From Chara braunii (Eukaryota > Streptophyta > Charophyceae > Charales > Characeae), in contig BFEA01000152.1 of assembly GCA_003427395.1 (NCBI GenBank), positions 374,393 through 402,424 of the forward strand: 28,032 nt of DNA, written 5' to 3'. Positions within the stretch are counted from its first letter, which is position 1. The number at the start of each line of letters is the position of its first letter. Positions 1 to 8,993 of the stretch are shown piece by piece. Below the pieces are notes generated by a model. That model saw only the letters and a list, made by a program, of their open reading frames with translations, was not told the DNA's origin and searched no databases. A program made the position numbers and the translations under genes.

Positions 1-165
1 ACCTAGGCCTGCTGCTTTTTTTTTGTGTTAGGGCAGGTTCGGAGCGGAAGCCGTCGGGAGTTCCAACGGGCCCAAATACAGAGCGCATTTTCTGGAAGTT
101 TCTCAGCGGAAGCCCGGTAATGGTCCCGGCATTTTCAATTTTCAAGTGCTTCTTCCAGTTCTATG

Positions 166-213
166 AGGGACGCTGGGCCCGGTTCCCAGCACGTGTCGCT
201 CCCCGCGGATAGA
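166..213 (+). repeat. dispersed repeat R, short fragment
   Basis: A GGGACGCTGG...CCCAGCA block followed by a GCTCC-type spacer and ATAGAT matches the start of the repeat seen at 1016-1118 and in both arms of the 10095-10710 foldback. The GCTGG/CCAGC halves are self-complementary. Only the first part of the repeat is present. Family unknown. Confidence 0.45.
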
Positions 214-439
214 TAGGAGCATTAAACAAAAAAAAAGGGGGGCAAGTACGTTGATGTCACTTTTGAGTATCGAATGAGCGAAAAAAAACACGCGCACGCA
301 AAGAAAACAGGCGCCCAGTTCCAAAAAGCACTGGAAGTACCAACGGCCGTAGTGTCAGGTCGGGTGGGGGGGAAAAAAATCCGCAACGGATTGTTTCAAA
401 CTCACGCCCTGGGGCTAGTCCCACTAGCAGCGTTGAGCT

Positions 440-546
440 ACCTCAACGCCTGAATCTGGACGCGTTTGGCGGAGATGTGCAGAAATGGTGTTCAGTTTCC
501 TGAACTGCACGTCTCCACAAACACGGCCAGATTCAGGCGCTGAGGT
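440..546. repeat. short foldback (inverted-repeat) element
   Basis: Bases 440-481 and 505-546 are near-perfect inverted copies, about 42 bp each. Both contain CGCCTGAATCTGG and a GGAGA(T/C)GTGCAG block. The central 23 bases contain a further small palindrome (GTTCAG/CTGAAC). There is no coding capacity. It looks like a non-autonomous foldback or MITE remnant; no target-site duplication is evident. Confidence 0.7.
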
Positions 547-1015
547 TACGATGTACTGCGAAATGTGATCTTAATGTTCAAATGGGTTTTTTGGACCAGC
601 TGCCTCCTCCCCGAAAGAATTTCCCAGCCAGGGCCGCCTGCTAAGTCCCCCTCTCCCCCGCCCCCTCTCTCTTCCCTCTGCGCATGATTTTTTTAATGTA
701 ATCTTTGTCCATTTGCTGTTGTTTTAATGGATGAAACTGCAATTAACTATTAGTTAAAAAAAAAAAAATCATTTGTTTGTTTCGGACATTCGTAACAAAG
801 CGTCATCGTCTTCGTTCAGTCCTTCCTTGTGCACACGCCATCATCGCCATCATGCCCACCATCGCCGCTCCTCTTCATCAATCAATGATCAAGATCAAAG
901 CTCACATAATGGCCGTCGATGTCTCCTGACCACACGTCCTTCCCCCAGAAGCACCTACCCTCGGCGCAGGTATCAGCACTTTGCATTCCGTGGGAATGAG
1001 ATGTGAGCGGAAAGA
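547..1015. other. no gene recognised
   Basis: The stretch holds a pyrimidine-rich CCCCTCTCTC block near 645-680, an A run near 756-768 and a CATCGCCATCATGCCCACC-type imperfect repeat near 838-865. No reading frame looks protein-like and no RNA gene was recognised. Confidence 0.5.
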
Positions 1016-1118
1016 AGGACGCTGGACCCGCTTTCCAGCAGGTGCTGCTCCCGACCAATAGAGATGGAGAAACCGGGGGACGCTGCTAGATGGGGTTGCT
1101 CTTACCACCACACCTAAC
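1016..1118 (+). repeat. dispersed repeat R, second copy
   Basis: The sequence GACGCTGGACCC followed by TTTCCAGCAGGTG, then CCAATAGA and finally GCTCTTACCACC, is in the same order as in the left arm of the foldback at 10095-10710. This marks it as a diverged member of one dispersed non-coding family. The middle differs, with a short local duplication of GGGGACGCTG. Confidence 0.6.
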
Positions 1119-1491
1119 AGCGGCCGCCGTTTTTCTTTTAAAGTTAAAAAAAAACAAAAAACAAAAAATGATGAGCGGAAAGAATAGAATCAACCACGAT
1201 TGAAGGTCTTTGCCTGTGCAAGAGTCGATGGACGATGGCTTTGGTCAGGAGAGAGGAAATGCCCTAGTCTCATCTTTGCATGCAATGTCAATTGCGGCTC
1301 TAGCATGCAAGGTTACTGCAAAACGAAGAGGATGAAGAAGAGGTGCAAGCCATCGATTGTCATTCACTGGAGACGAAGTGAAAAAGAAGTCAAAGAAAGA
1401 GCGGCGTAGATCGGAGAAACTACGCTGAGACTGAGTTACCGCCGCACCAATGGTGAGACTTGGAAGCCATCGACGAGAATTCGCAAGAAAA

Positions 1492-1494
<3 letters not shown>

Positions 1495-1574
<80 letters not shown>
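1495..1574. repeat. (GA)n microsatellite
   Basis: An uninterrupted GA dinucleotide tract of about 80 bases. It produces the Ser-Leu or Arg-Glu runs in the overlapping reading frames, which should not be read as protein. Confidence 0.97.
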
Positions 1575-1577
<3 letters not shown>

Positions 1578-1658
1578 AAGCAAAAAGAATGGCCGGGAAA
1601 ACTACATCGCCGCCATCAAGGGGAAATGACAGAAGACCCACAAAGAGAGTAAAGAGAC

Positions 1659-1659
<1 letters not shown>

Positions 1660-1699
<40 letters not shown>

Positions 1700-1709
1700 A
1701 AGTGACGGA

Positions 1710-1741
<32 letters not shown>

Positions 1742-1950
1742 GCAAACAGAAACAGACAACAGAAAAGAGAGAGAGACAGGAGACGCAAAACAGAGTGCGA
1801 GCTGTCGAGCGACCAAACGAGGGAGAGCGAGATAGAAAGACGAGGGAGAGAGAGCAGCGGGGAGAGACAGAGGGGCGTGATGGGCGGCACACAGAGAGAG
1901 ATAGAGAGAGAGAGCCCAACCGAAAACAGAGAGAGCGAGAGAGAGCAAAA
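1660..1950. repeat. imperfect GA-rich purine tract
   Basis: There are two nearly pure (GA)n blocks (about 1660-1697 and 1709-1740), then about 200 bases of degenerate GAGAGA/GACAGA sequence. The plus strand is overwhelmingly purine. On the minus strand this would be a long pyrimidine-rich intron if the candidate exon at 1960-3306 is real. Confidence 0.9.
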
Positions 1951-1959
1951 GATACGCAC

Positions 1960-3306
1960 CTGCTCCTTTAGGTGCCCTTTTCTTCTCAGAACGTGGGCAT
2001 CTGCAACACTGCCTGCGCGCATTAGATGCACCTCCTCCAGGGCATTTATGTTCAACAGATCCCGCCATCTCAGCTTCCCGCTGCTGCTGCTGCTTGCTCT
2101 CCATCGCACACGCCCGTCCAGCCTATGATTCCCACTTTCATCAGCTTCCTCTTCGGAATCCTCTCCTCGAGTTCCTTCCCTCTGCACATCTGTACCAAAT
2201 CCTTCTTCCCCTCCTACTCCAACTCCTCCTCCTACTACTCCTGCAGCCCCTTCTGCTACTGCAAGTCTCTCAGTCGCTGTGCTGCTGATGTTGCCCCTCT
2301 TCAGGTTCGATTCTCCCGTCTCCCGGACTTGTATTTCCTCGGCTATGGTGACCATTCCTCGTCCACCATACACCTCATCCCAGCGATCAGCAATCGCCGA
2401 TTGTCTCGGTTTCTCTTCAGAACTTGTTCTCGTGACATCTTCGGTCTCCCAGATATGGTCTTCAACACCTCCATCTTCCACACCTCTTCTTCTACTCTCG
2501 TCACATCCATAGCTGCCACGTGTCTTCTTCCACGTTCCCTTTCTAGTTTTCTCACTCTCTCGTCTGTCAATCCCTCCCCCTTCTCCGCTACCAGACCACG
2601 CCTCTTGCTGATCAGCCTCCTCTCCGTCTTCCCCTACCTTCCGATCGCAGTCCCCGTCGCATCGGGATCGCGACTCAGCAGCTGCAGCCGGTCCCATCTC
2701 ACCGACCGTCGATTTCCCGGGGTTCCTGGGCCTCGCATTTATAGAGCTGAGTTGAGTCGCTTCCTCCCCTACTCCTCCTATCCCACTTGGCTGCGAAACG
2801 CATACCTCCTCCACCTGGTTCTCCATGAGAACTGTTTCACCCATGTCTGTGGTCTGGAAAATGCCGACCTGGTCCACTGGATTCTTCTTTCCCCGGGCAC
2901 CCTCCACCTGGAAAACGCCAACCTGGTCTATCGGGTTAACCCTCCACTCGTCTCTCAAGCCCCCTCGACAAGCAACCATATTCTCTACCACCTCCCTTCG
3001 CTCTCTCTCCCCTCCTCCGCCTGACCTCTCTCGCTCCACCGGAGCTGCACGTCTCCGCTGTTGCCAAGCTGCTCCCCTCTTATACCTGACCGCCCTCGGC
3101 GCCCAAAATGCTCCCATCTCCAGACCGACCATACACGTGCGCGCATCGCATGCTGCCAGCTCGAACCTCCGGCTTGCACACGTTGCGTACTGTTCCCCCT
3201 CTTCCTTCGTTTTCCGTCCAGATTCATCCCAAAGACTCTCCACTCGAACATGGCCCACCCGTAACGTGCCCGCCATAGCCATTGCCATCTCAGACTGCCA
3301 TGTCAT
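1960..3306 (-). CDS. candidate first exon, low-complexity acidic/basic protein
   Basis: I do not recognise this protein. A minus-strand frame stays open for 449 codons from an ATG at 3306 (MTWQSEMAMAMAG) to a good splice donor, CAG|GTGCGT, where the exon would end at 1960. A TTATAAA-like box lies about 85 bases upstream of the ATG, near 3390-3397. The product is rich in Glu, Gly, Arg and Ser, as expected of a disordered protein. It contains an internal near-repeat, NPIDQVGVFQ and NPVDQVGIFQ, about 20 residues apart. The frame actually stays open back to 4062, but the upstream part looks non-coding. No acceptor is obvious downstream because the sequence runs into (CT)n. In GC-rich sequence such an open frame can be accidental, and the plus strand is also partly open, so this is tentative. 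Confidence 0.35.
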
Positions 3307-4127
3307 TCGCCTTCTTTTCCTCGGTCTTCTTCTTCCACCTCCACCTCCACCTTCCCCACCACGATGCCTCCAGATACTGGCACGCGGCTTTATAATCAAA
3401 CTCCGCTTATTTCGTCCAATCGCCGGGCTGTGCAAGACCACTATCGATGGCGGCAACCCAAATTCGAGTCCCGACCGCAACGCTGCCGAAGACCGCACAC
3501 TCGGTGGCACTTTTGCTGGTGGCATTCCATCTTCATCTTTCAGCCGCACGTTACGTGGCCTTCCAGCGAGATGCCGAGCCGACAACGTACGCCTACCCCT
3601 GGGCGATTGCGTACGGCGGCAACTCGTCGAGAATGCACCGCGCTCTTCAACCCGCCGCTTCGCGTCGGGACCCAGCGGCCCATACTGCAAATGCCGGAAA
3701 CGGCCATCTCGTTGGCGTGATGAGATCCGCGGCACAAAGGATCTCGGAAGGAATTCAAAAAAAAAATACTGCACCGAGCACCGCCAACACTGAAAAAACA
3801 AAAAAAACAAAAAAAACAAAAATGCCGCAGGCTCGCAGCAGACGGGGGGCCGCCGCACAATCATCAAAATTTCAAATATGCGGTCGCGTCGGAAAGTGCC
3901 GAGAGCGACGAAAAGGCGGGGCGGCCCACGGAAAAAAAAACGGCGCGGTGACCCATAGGTGGCGTTTCGCACTGGCGGGGAACGGAGCGGAGAAAAGAAA
4001 ATGAAACCCCGCCGAGAGGTGGAGACGCGGAGCGTCACCCGGCACGCCAAGTCAGCAGGCAACGTGGCATGGATCGCATGGAACGAAGCACCACGCCACC
4101 AGCCGATGGCAGGTGATTTTTTGGGGG
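3307..4127. other. GC-rich sequence upstream of the candidate minus-strand exon
   Basis: No domain was recognised in either strand. It includes the TATA-like box near 3390 and an A-rich stretch with repeated AAAAAAC units at 3793-3822. It could be promoter and upstream sequence for the minus-strand candidate exon. Confidence 0.35.
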
Positions 4128-4318
4128 GGTAACTTCAGTAGAGTCACAGAAACGAGTTATAATTGCACTATGGGGCAAGATACAGTTTCCAATTGCACTT
4201 CGGGCACCCTACCTGGCCAGAAAGCTGGGTTGTATACATTGCCTGAACTGCAATTCGAAACCGTATCTTAGCCCATAGTGCAATTATAACTCGTTTTTGT
4301 GACTCCCGTGTAGTTTCC
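4128..4318. mobile_element. foldback MITE family A, copy 1
   Basis: The two halves are inverted copies, with arms of roughly 85 bases. Each arm starts with a GG(T/A)AACT(T/A)CA-like tip, then GTCACA(G/A)AAACGAGTT, ATAATTGCACTATGGG, AAGATAC(A/G)GTTTC and AATTGCA. The short unpaired centre reads CTGGCCAGAAAGCTGGGTTG. There is no coding capacity. The same element lies at 10997-11185 in the opposite orientation. The superfamily is not determined and no clean target-site duplication was seen. Confidence 0.85.
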
Positions 4319-4424
4319 TTAGGCCCCAGGTAATTCAGAATTAACCTTTGGTCCAAGGATGCCATTCTTCCAGGTACTATATTATTGGTTTGAAAAAAAA
4401 AAACACAAGCCTATGTATATGAAA

Positions 4425-4438
4425 CCATCAGGGTAACA
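4425..4438 (+). repeat. target-site duplication, left (SINE copy 1)
   Basis: The 14-mer CCATCAGGGTAACA here is repeated exactly at 4955-4968, directly flanking the SINE. This is the mark of target-primed retrotransposition. Confidence 0.9.
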
Positions 4439-4954
4439 ATCCAGCCGCCTAGCTCAGTTGGTTAGGCATGCAAGTGGCATTCAGGAGGTTGTGGGTTCAA
4501 GCCCCATGGCCGCCTGCGGCGCACTTAGTGCCAACGGACTGTGATAGTCCTCTGGATACCCCTGATCGGTATTAGCGGGGTCTATGACCAACACGGGTGT
4601 GAGTGTGAGCGCGAGTGGGTTGTATGTGGTGTGTGGGAGAGTGTTGGCCATAGCCTCTGCTGCTACTCGATGAAGGGTGGGGGACGATGAGAAAGGGAGA
4701 CACAGCTACTGGCAGGTCTCGGTCTTTGTGTTAGCCAGACCCCCACTGGCGGCCCCAACCCTATACCCTAACCATTAGGGGCAAGGGGCAACATGAAATC
4801 CCCCCTTCACAGAGAGAGGAAAACTATGCTTGCAGGGGTCCCCTCTAGAGAGTCTTAGGAGTAGGTAGTGGAAGGCAAAAAACAAATAGAAGTGGAGAGA
4901 AGAATATAGACAGTTGTGATCACCCCAATAAAATCAAATAAAATAAAATAAAAC
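4439..4954 (+). mobile_element. tRNA-derived SINE, family S1, full-length copy
   Basis: The 5' end is a tRNA-like head with a pol III A box (TAGCTCAGTTGG) and B box (GGGTTCAAGCCCC), spaced as in a tRNA. The body is not tRNA-like; it includes GCACTTAGTGCCAAC, CTGTGATAGTC and GTGAGTGTGAGCG, all shared with the copy at 8452-8880. The 3' end is an AATAAAATCAAATAAAATAAAA tract. A perfect 14-bp duplication flanks it, so the insertion looks comparatively young. At 516 bases it is long for a SINE. Its last ~150 bases are not shared with the second copy but resemble, in reverse complement, the sequence next to the poly-T at 5201. It would have been mobilised by a partner LINE. Confidence 0.9.
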
Positions 4955-4968
4955 CCATCAGGGTAACA
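4955..4968 (+). repeat. target-site duplication, right (SINE copy 1)
   Basis: Exact copy of the 14-mer at 4425-4438, immediately after the A-rich tail of the SINE. Confidence 0.9.
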
Positions 4969-5200
4969 GTGCTCGGCAACAGTGCTGTAGCATCTATGGT
5001 GGCATCATAATGCTGTGGTCAGAAAATAGCGAGCCTCGGTTGGTTCAGCAAGTACTTCATCGAGTGCAGACGCCCTTCAGCACATCATCTGCTTGGATTG
5101 GGCCAAGAAGATTGGCCAAACATGAAACTTGCGTCCTGGGGTCAAGTGGTTCCACCTTCATTGGGCCTGCAACCCCTGCTTGGCATCCCTGTACCGGATT

Positions 5201-5340
5201 TTTTTTTTTTTTTTTTTTTTTTTTAAAGCTATATTCTTCTCTCAATTTCACCTCACTCTACCTACCTTCCACTACTCCTAATTGTAGGCATACGGGGAAC
5301 CCCATAGCAGCCAGAACCGTGTTCACGAGAGAACATGTGG
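5201..5340 (-). mobile_element. retroposon 3' end, minus orientation, tail shared with SINE S1
   Basis: A T run at 5201-5224 is the poly-A tail of a minus-strand insertion. Read on the minus strand, the preceding sequence has GGGGTTCCCC, TTAGGAGTAG(...)GTGGAAGG and GAGAGAAGAATATAG. These match in order the 3' part of the S1 SINE at about 4835-4912. The 5' limit is unclear; the element may extend towards 5500. No duplication was found. It is probably another SINE, or a LINE sharing its 3' tail with S1. Confidence 0.6.
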
Positions 5341-5617
5341 GGGCTGCTCCCGACCTGCAGGTGGGCGATACCGGCTAGGGGACAGCCGGTAGCATCAGGG
5401 ACCATGCCAACAGCACCAATCCCTGTGCCTCCCCTCAGGTCCCCTCCCCTATGAACATCAGCAGACTCTGCTAAATTCTTTCCTACAGTAGGTCAACTCT
5501 TTTGCTCTTTTTTCTGATTTTCTTTAAATATCGACTTGCTAGATTAGATATTGCAATTCCCTGTGGTTGTTTGTTAGCATTTGGTCTCTCTCTGACTTTT
5601 CACTGAGGTGTTCAGGG

Positions 5618-6050
5618 TCCCATTCAAGGTCCGAACCCGAAGGCGTTCGGCCACCACCAAAAACTATTTCGGGGCCTAATTTATTTATTTTTTTCAGATT
5701 TTTTTTTTCTGAGTTTTCTATGATGTGAGGTACGTGCCTATAAATTTTGTAGTCATTTTGCTAAGCCAAAACAAAATTGAAAATCGCCAAAGATGGCGGT
5801 GTCGAAACGTGCTCACCCACTCACTATTTTTTTTTCACTTTTTACTTTTTGTTCTCACTTTATTTCGGGGCCTAAAAAAAAATATTATTCTTTGAAACTT
5901 TTTTAACGAGTTTTGTATTATGTGAAGTACACATCTGTACATTTTTAGGGCATTTAGCTATGCCAAAACAAAATGAAAAATAGCCAAAGATGGCGGTGTC
6001 GAAAACATGCTCACGCACTCGCTAATTTTAATTCTTGTTTGATTTTTTGA
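5618..6050 (+). repeat. AT-rich repeat family T, units 1 and 2 in tandem
   Basis: Two units of about 190-200 bases follow each other. Each runs CGGGGCCTAA, a T-rich stretch, a GAGTTTT(C/G)TAT(G/T)ATGTGA line, TAAATTTT or TACATTTTTAG, GCCAAAACAAAAT and GCCAAAGATGGCGGTGTCGAAA. Unit 1 is preceded by GAAGGCGTTCGGCC. A third unit follows at 6390 and a partial one near 7450. Non-coding, of unknown class. Confidence 0.8.
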
Positions 6051-6221
6051 ATTTTTTTCTTATATCTATTATCAGTATTTATTTTCCATATTTTATTTTT
6101 ATTTCACAGTTGTTTAAGGAATTTGGATGTAATGCTCAGGCACATGTTGGTTATTTTATTTTTCTTCATATTTTTTTTTTCTTTTCAGATGTTTTGGATT
6201 TATTCTTTTTTTCTTTTTTGT

Positions 6222-6400
6222 CCAAGTTCGGCCCGAATGGCCGAACGCACCCCCACGGGGTACCGTACGTTCGGGCGTTCGGGCCCTCCCGAACGCTGGT
6301 TACCCTGTATATATATATAGGGTTACCAGCCCGTACGTACAGAGGTCCCCGGCCGACCTCCGTACGTACGAGCGTTCGGGGTCTGCAACAGAAGGCGTTC
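6222..6400. repeat. GTTCGG-rich inverted repeat around a (TA) core
   Basis: CTGGTTACCCT at about 6296-6306 and AGGGTTACCAG at about 6320-6330 pair with one mismatch around a TATATATATA loop. Outwards lie CCGTACGTTCGGGCGTTCGG and CCGTACGTACGAGCGTTCGG blocks. The arrangement is palindromic overall and sits between units of repeat family T, so it may be a transposon end or an inserted foldback. Confidence 0.55.
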
Positions 6401-6650
6401 GGCCCCCGCCAAAAATTAAAATACGTTTTTTTCTCTGAATTTTTTTTGGTGAATTCTCTATGATGTGAGGTGCATGCCTATAAATTTTGAAGTCATTTTA
6501 CTAAGCCAAACAAAAAAAAAAATCATCAAAGATGTTGGTGTCAAAACATGACTATTTAGTTTTTTTTCCACATTTTACTTCTTGTTTTCACTTTATTGCG
6601 GGGCCAAAACAATTTTATTATATTTTGAAGTTTTTTTTGTGAGTTTTTAT
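6390..6650 (+). repeat. AT-rich repeat family T, unit 3 and partial unit 4
   Basis: It starts with the same GAAGGCGTTCGGCCCCC as unit 1 and repeats TCTATGATGTGAGGTGCATG, TATAAATTTTGAAGTCATTTT and AAAGATG(T)TGGTGTC. A new CGGGGCC(A) marks the start of a truncated fourth unit near 6598. Confidence 0.7.
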
Positions 6651-6768
6651 TTTAATTTTTATTTTTAACCCTTACATCATTTGCTGCAGTCAAATGGGCT
6701 AAGTAAGGCACTCCCGGCCAAATCCCCACCACAGCCTCACAAGGTTGCGAGAAGTTCGAAAACCAATG

Positions 6769-7008
6769 ATCCCAATCCCAACCCTAAAACAAAATTCACG
6801 TTCACTAATTTAACAAAAGTCAAATCTTAATCTACCTCCTCTCCAAACCACCATTATCAAACAACCCTAATCTCCACCAACCAAGGTTACGAAAACTATG
6901 ATCCCAATCCCAACCCTAAGACAAAATTCACGTTCCCTAATTTAACAAGACTCAAATCCTAATCTACCCCTTTCTCCAAATCACCATTATGAAACAACCC
7001 TAATCTAT
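6769..7008 (+). repeat. tandem repeat, period about 132 bp (two units)
   Basis: ATCCCAATCCCAACCCTAA occurs at 6769 and 6901. Each copy is followed by the same ACAAAATTCACGTTC, AATTTAACAA, TCAAATC and CAACCCTAATCT blocks. AT-rich and non-coding. Confidence 0.85.
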
Positions 7009-7039
7009 CGAAATCCAAGCTAGATAACAGACCACCAAC

Positions 7040-7236
7040 CAGCACATAAAAAATATTCAATGGTTTCATCCTACTTACCCACTACCAACTAAGAACACAA
7101 AAATCAATAGTGTCTTACCCACGGATACTCTCCAAATCACCATTACCAACACATAAACAAAATATTCAAGGTTTCATCCTACTTACCCACTACCAAGTAA
7201 GAACACAAAAAATCAATAGTGTCTTATCCACGGATA
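7040..7236 (+). repeat. tandem repeat, period about 108 bp (two units)
   Basis: GGTTTCATCCTACTTACCCA starts at about 7062 and 7170, followed in both by CTACCAA(C/G)TAAGAACAC, AATCAATAGTGTCTTA and CCACGGATA. The units differ by small indels. Non-coding. Confidence 0.85.
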
Positions 7237-7449
7237 GTCAATGATGTCATGGAATTACCCAACCCATGGGCAAAACCGACAGGGAACGTAATCCAAACAC
7301 TTCTAAAATCATCTTGAAAACAGTAACAAAATGGACACCTAATTAGAATGATGAAAATCCTTGTCGAATTGCCAATTCACAAAATACCAATCACAAATAC
7401 TAACAAGACTTGTCCTAACGATTACAATCTAGGAAAACACAATCATCTG

Positions 7450-7560
7450 TATATCTGAAGTACACGTCTGTAAATTTTCAGGGAATTTTTGCTGTGCCAA
7501 AAAAAAAAAAAAAAAAAAACGTCAAAGATGGTGGTGTCGAAAACGTATCACGGTTACCTT
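7450..7560 (+). repeat. AT-rich repeat family T, partial unit
   Basis: GAAGTACACGTCTGTAAATT, then TGCTGTGCCAAAA, a 20-base A run and TCAAAGATGGTGGTGTCGAA match the second half of unit 2 (5925-6005). The start of the unit is missing. Confidence 0.7.
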
Positions 7561-7696
7561 TCGGTCCCTCAGGGGCTTTGAAATTTAGTTTTCAACAATT
7601 GTAGACGCATCTCGGTTAACCCTCACAGACTGCATCATTGCCGCAAGGGCAAGGATGGGTACATCATAGTTGAATTGGTTTGTCTTTAATAAAAAT

Positions 7697-7760
7697 AATA
7701 TATATCGTCAAATAGATTCGGACTTCGGAGGCGAAGTGCCACTTACCCGAATTGTCAATT
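7697..7760 (-). repeat. (TA)n-junction sequence shared with the 27.8-kb element
   Basis: ATATATCGTCAAATAG at 7700-7715 is identical to the junction at the element in 27766-27944, and it again abuts a (TA)-rich tract. The sequence after it differs. Read on the minus strand it ends CTATTTGACGATATAT, so it may be the 3' end of a second, related element truncated or diverged internally. Confidence 0.4.
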
Positions 7761-8359
7761 TATGACCGTAGATTACGAAGATCGACGGTCGGAAATGAAG
7801 AATCAACATATGTGGGACTTGGCCCTAGTTGTACTCAAAATAGGTGTACCAAATGGGTGTACCAACCATTTGAGTCTATTGTCGACCACCTCGAACTATC
7901 CGTGGATGCTACTGACGAGCCGATTGACCGGTTGGCCGACCGGTCAGCCGACCGATCCACAGAGCAACCGGCTGGTTCAGCGGTCGATCACTATCAGTCT
8001 ATCACCCTATTGAACCTTTGGAAATACCGCCCCAAAGACCGACCAGGCGGTTCAGTGCCGGAGACTCTGGCGAAAAGGAGAGCATGTTCCACCGACAGTT
8101 GCGAGAAGTTGGTCTTCCCATCCGCCGTATGTACTTGAACGCCCTGGAAGCCATCTGCATGTTGATGTTGGGACATGGAAAATGGGCAGCAAATGCATCC
8201 GACAGGGGCATACAGATACTTGTGGACTACATAAGGCCGCTGTGGAATTTCCCCTATAGCCTCCATGTATTGGTGGGGAGAGGCGTACATGAAATTTTGG
8301 GTCTCTATTTGCCATTGGTTAGTGTCCCAAATGTAGCTGAATGGTACGCCCATGAATAA
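7752..8359. other. open stretch of uncertain coding status
   Basis: Frames stay open on both strands. On the plus strand 8018-8359 encodes 113 codons (MFHRQLREVGLPIRRMYLN inside it) and 7752-8138 another 128; on the minus strand 8353-7994 encodes 119. The plus-strand reading looks slightly more natural. No family was recognised in any of them. A CCGACCGGT-type direct and inverted repeat lies at 7928-7962. This could be a decayed transposon gene or an exon; the strand cannot be decided by eye. Confidence 0.25.
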
Positions 8360-8451
8360 TTGCTAAGCAGACCTAAGATGGAATCTGTGGGGCTCAAATG
8401 AATAAAAACATTTCTCAATTATTTGGGGTTGGTAGGTACAATGATGGTACC

Positions 8452-8880
8452 ATCCAGCCACCGAGCTCAGTTGGTTAGGCATGCAAGTGACATTCAGGAG
8501 GTTGCGGGCTCGAGCCCCGCTATCGCCTGCACCGCACTTAGTGCCAACCAACTGTGATAGTCGGTCTGCTTGATACCCCTGATTGATTTTAGTAGGTGTG
8601 TGACCAACAGGGGTGTGAGTTTGAGCGTGAGTGGGTTTTGTGTGGTCTGTGGGAGAGTGTTGAGGATAGCCACTGCTCAAAATGGGGTATGGGTGGGGGG
8701 GGTAGATGGGAGGCGCAACTACTTGCAAAATGGGGTATGGGGGGGGGTAGATGGGAGGCGCAGCTACTTGCAAAATTGGGTGTGGGGGGGTAGATGGGAG
8801 GCGCAGCTATTGGCAACATGCTTGGTCTTTGCGTTAGCCGCCCCCCCCAACCGGCTTAGTTATAAATAAATAAATAAAAA
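8452..8880 (+). mobile_element. tRNA-derived SINE, family S1, second copy
   Basis: It has the same tRNA-like head as the 4439 copy, with A box (GAGCTCAGTTGG) and B box (GCGGGCTCGAGCCCC), and the same body blocks (GCACTTAGTGCCAAC, CTGTGATAGTC, GGTCTTTGCGTTAGCC). It ends in TAAATAAATAAATAAAAA. The 3' end after GTTAGCC differs from the first copy. No target-site duplication is visible, so it is probably older. The body has been locally triplicated (8678-8815). Confidence 0.88.
8678..8815 (+). repeat. three-unit minisatellite inside the SINE
   Basis: Three tandem units of about 46 bases, each AAAATTGGG or AAAATGGGGTATGG, then a G run, TAGATGGGAGGCGCA and (A/G)CTA(C/T)T(T/G)GC. The first SINE copy has a single equivalent block, so this is an internal expansion after divergence. 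Confidence 0.9.
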
Positions 8881-8886
8881 CGGAAA

Positions 8887-8935
8887 AAACTACATTGCGG
8901 GCACAAAAACACTTTGAAATTGCACTTCAGGCATT
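8887..8935 (+). mobile_element. foldback MITE family A, truncated arm
   Basis: AACTACATTGCGGGCACAAA, then TTGAAATTGCACTTCAGGCA, matches the tip and inner part of a family A arm with the middle (ATAATTGCACTATGGG...) missing. Only one arm remains. Confidence 0.6.
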
Positions 8936-8993
8936 CGCCATGAAAATGTCGAATGTCTGCAAGCTAGCTTGCGCAGGCTGAAAGATGTTGTAG

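Noticed and set aside
1420-4062. 880-codon minus-strand open frame as one large protein
   Set aside because: Both ends are low-complexity: the 3' part is (CT)n microsatellite translated as Ser-Leu, and the 5' part has Phe runs from A-rich DNA. Only the middle, bounded by an ATG and a donor, is kept as a tentative exon.
4439-4510. A functional tRNA gene
   Set aside because: A and B boxes are present, but no proper acceptor stem closes, and the same head with a shared body recurs at 8452, so it is a SINE head.
5201-5460. A target-site duplication for the poly-T retroposon (ATCCCTGT at 5187 and near 5419)
   Set aside because: The 8-bp match is short and separated from the poly-T by six bases, so it does not abut the element.
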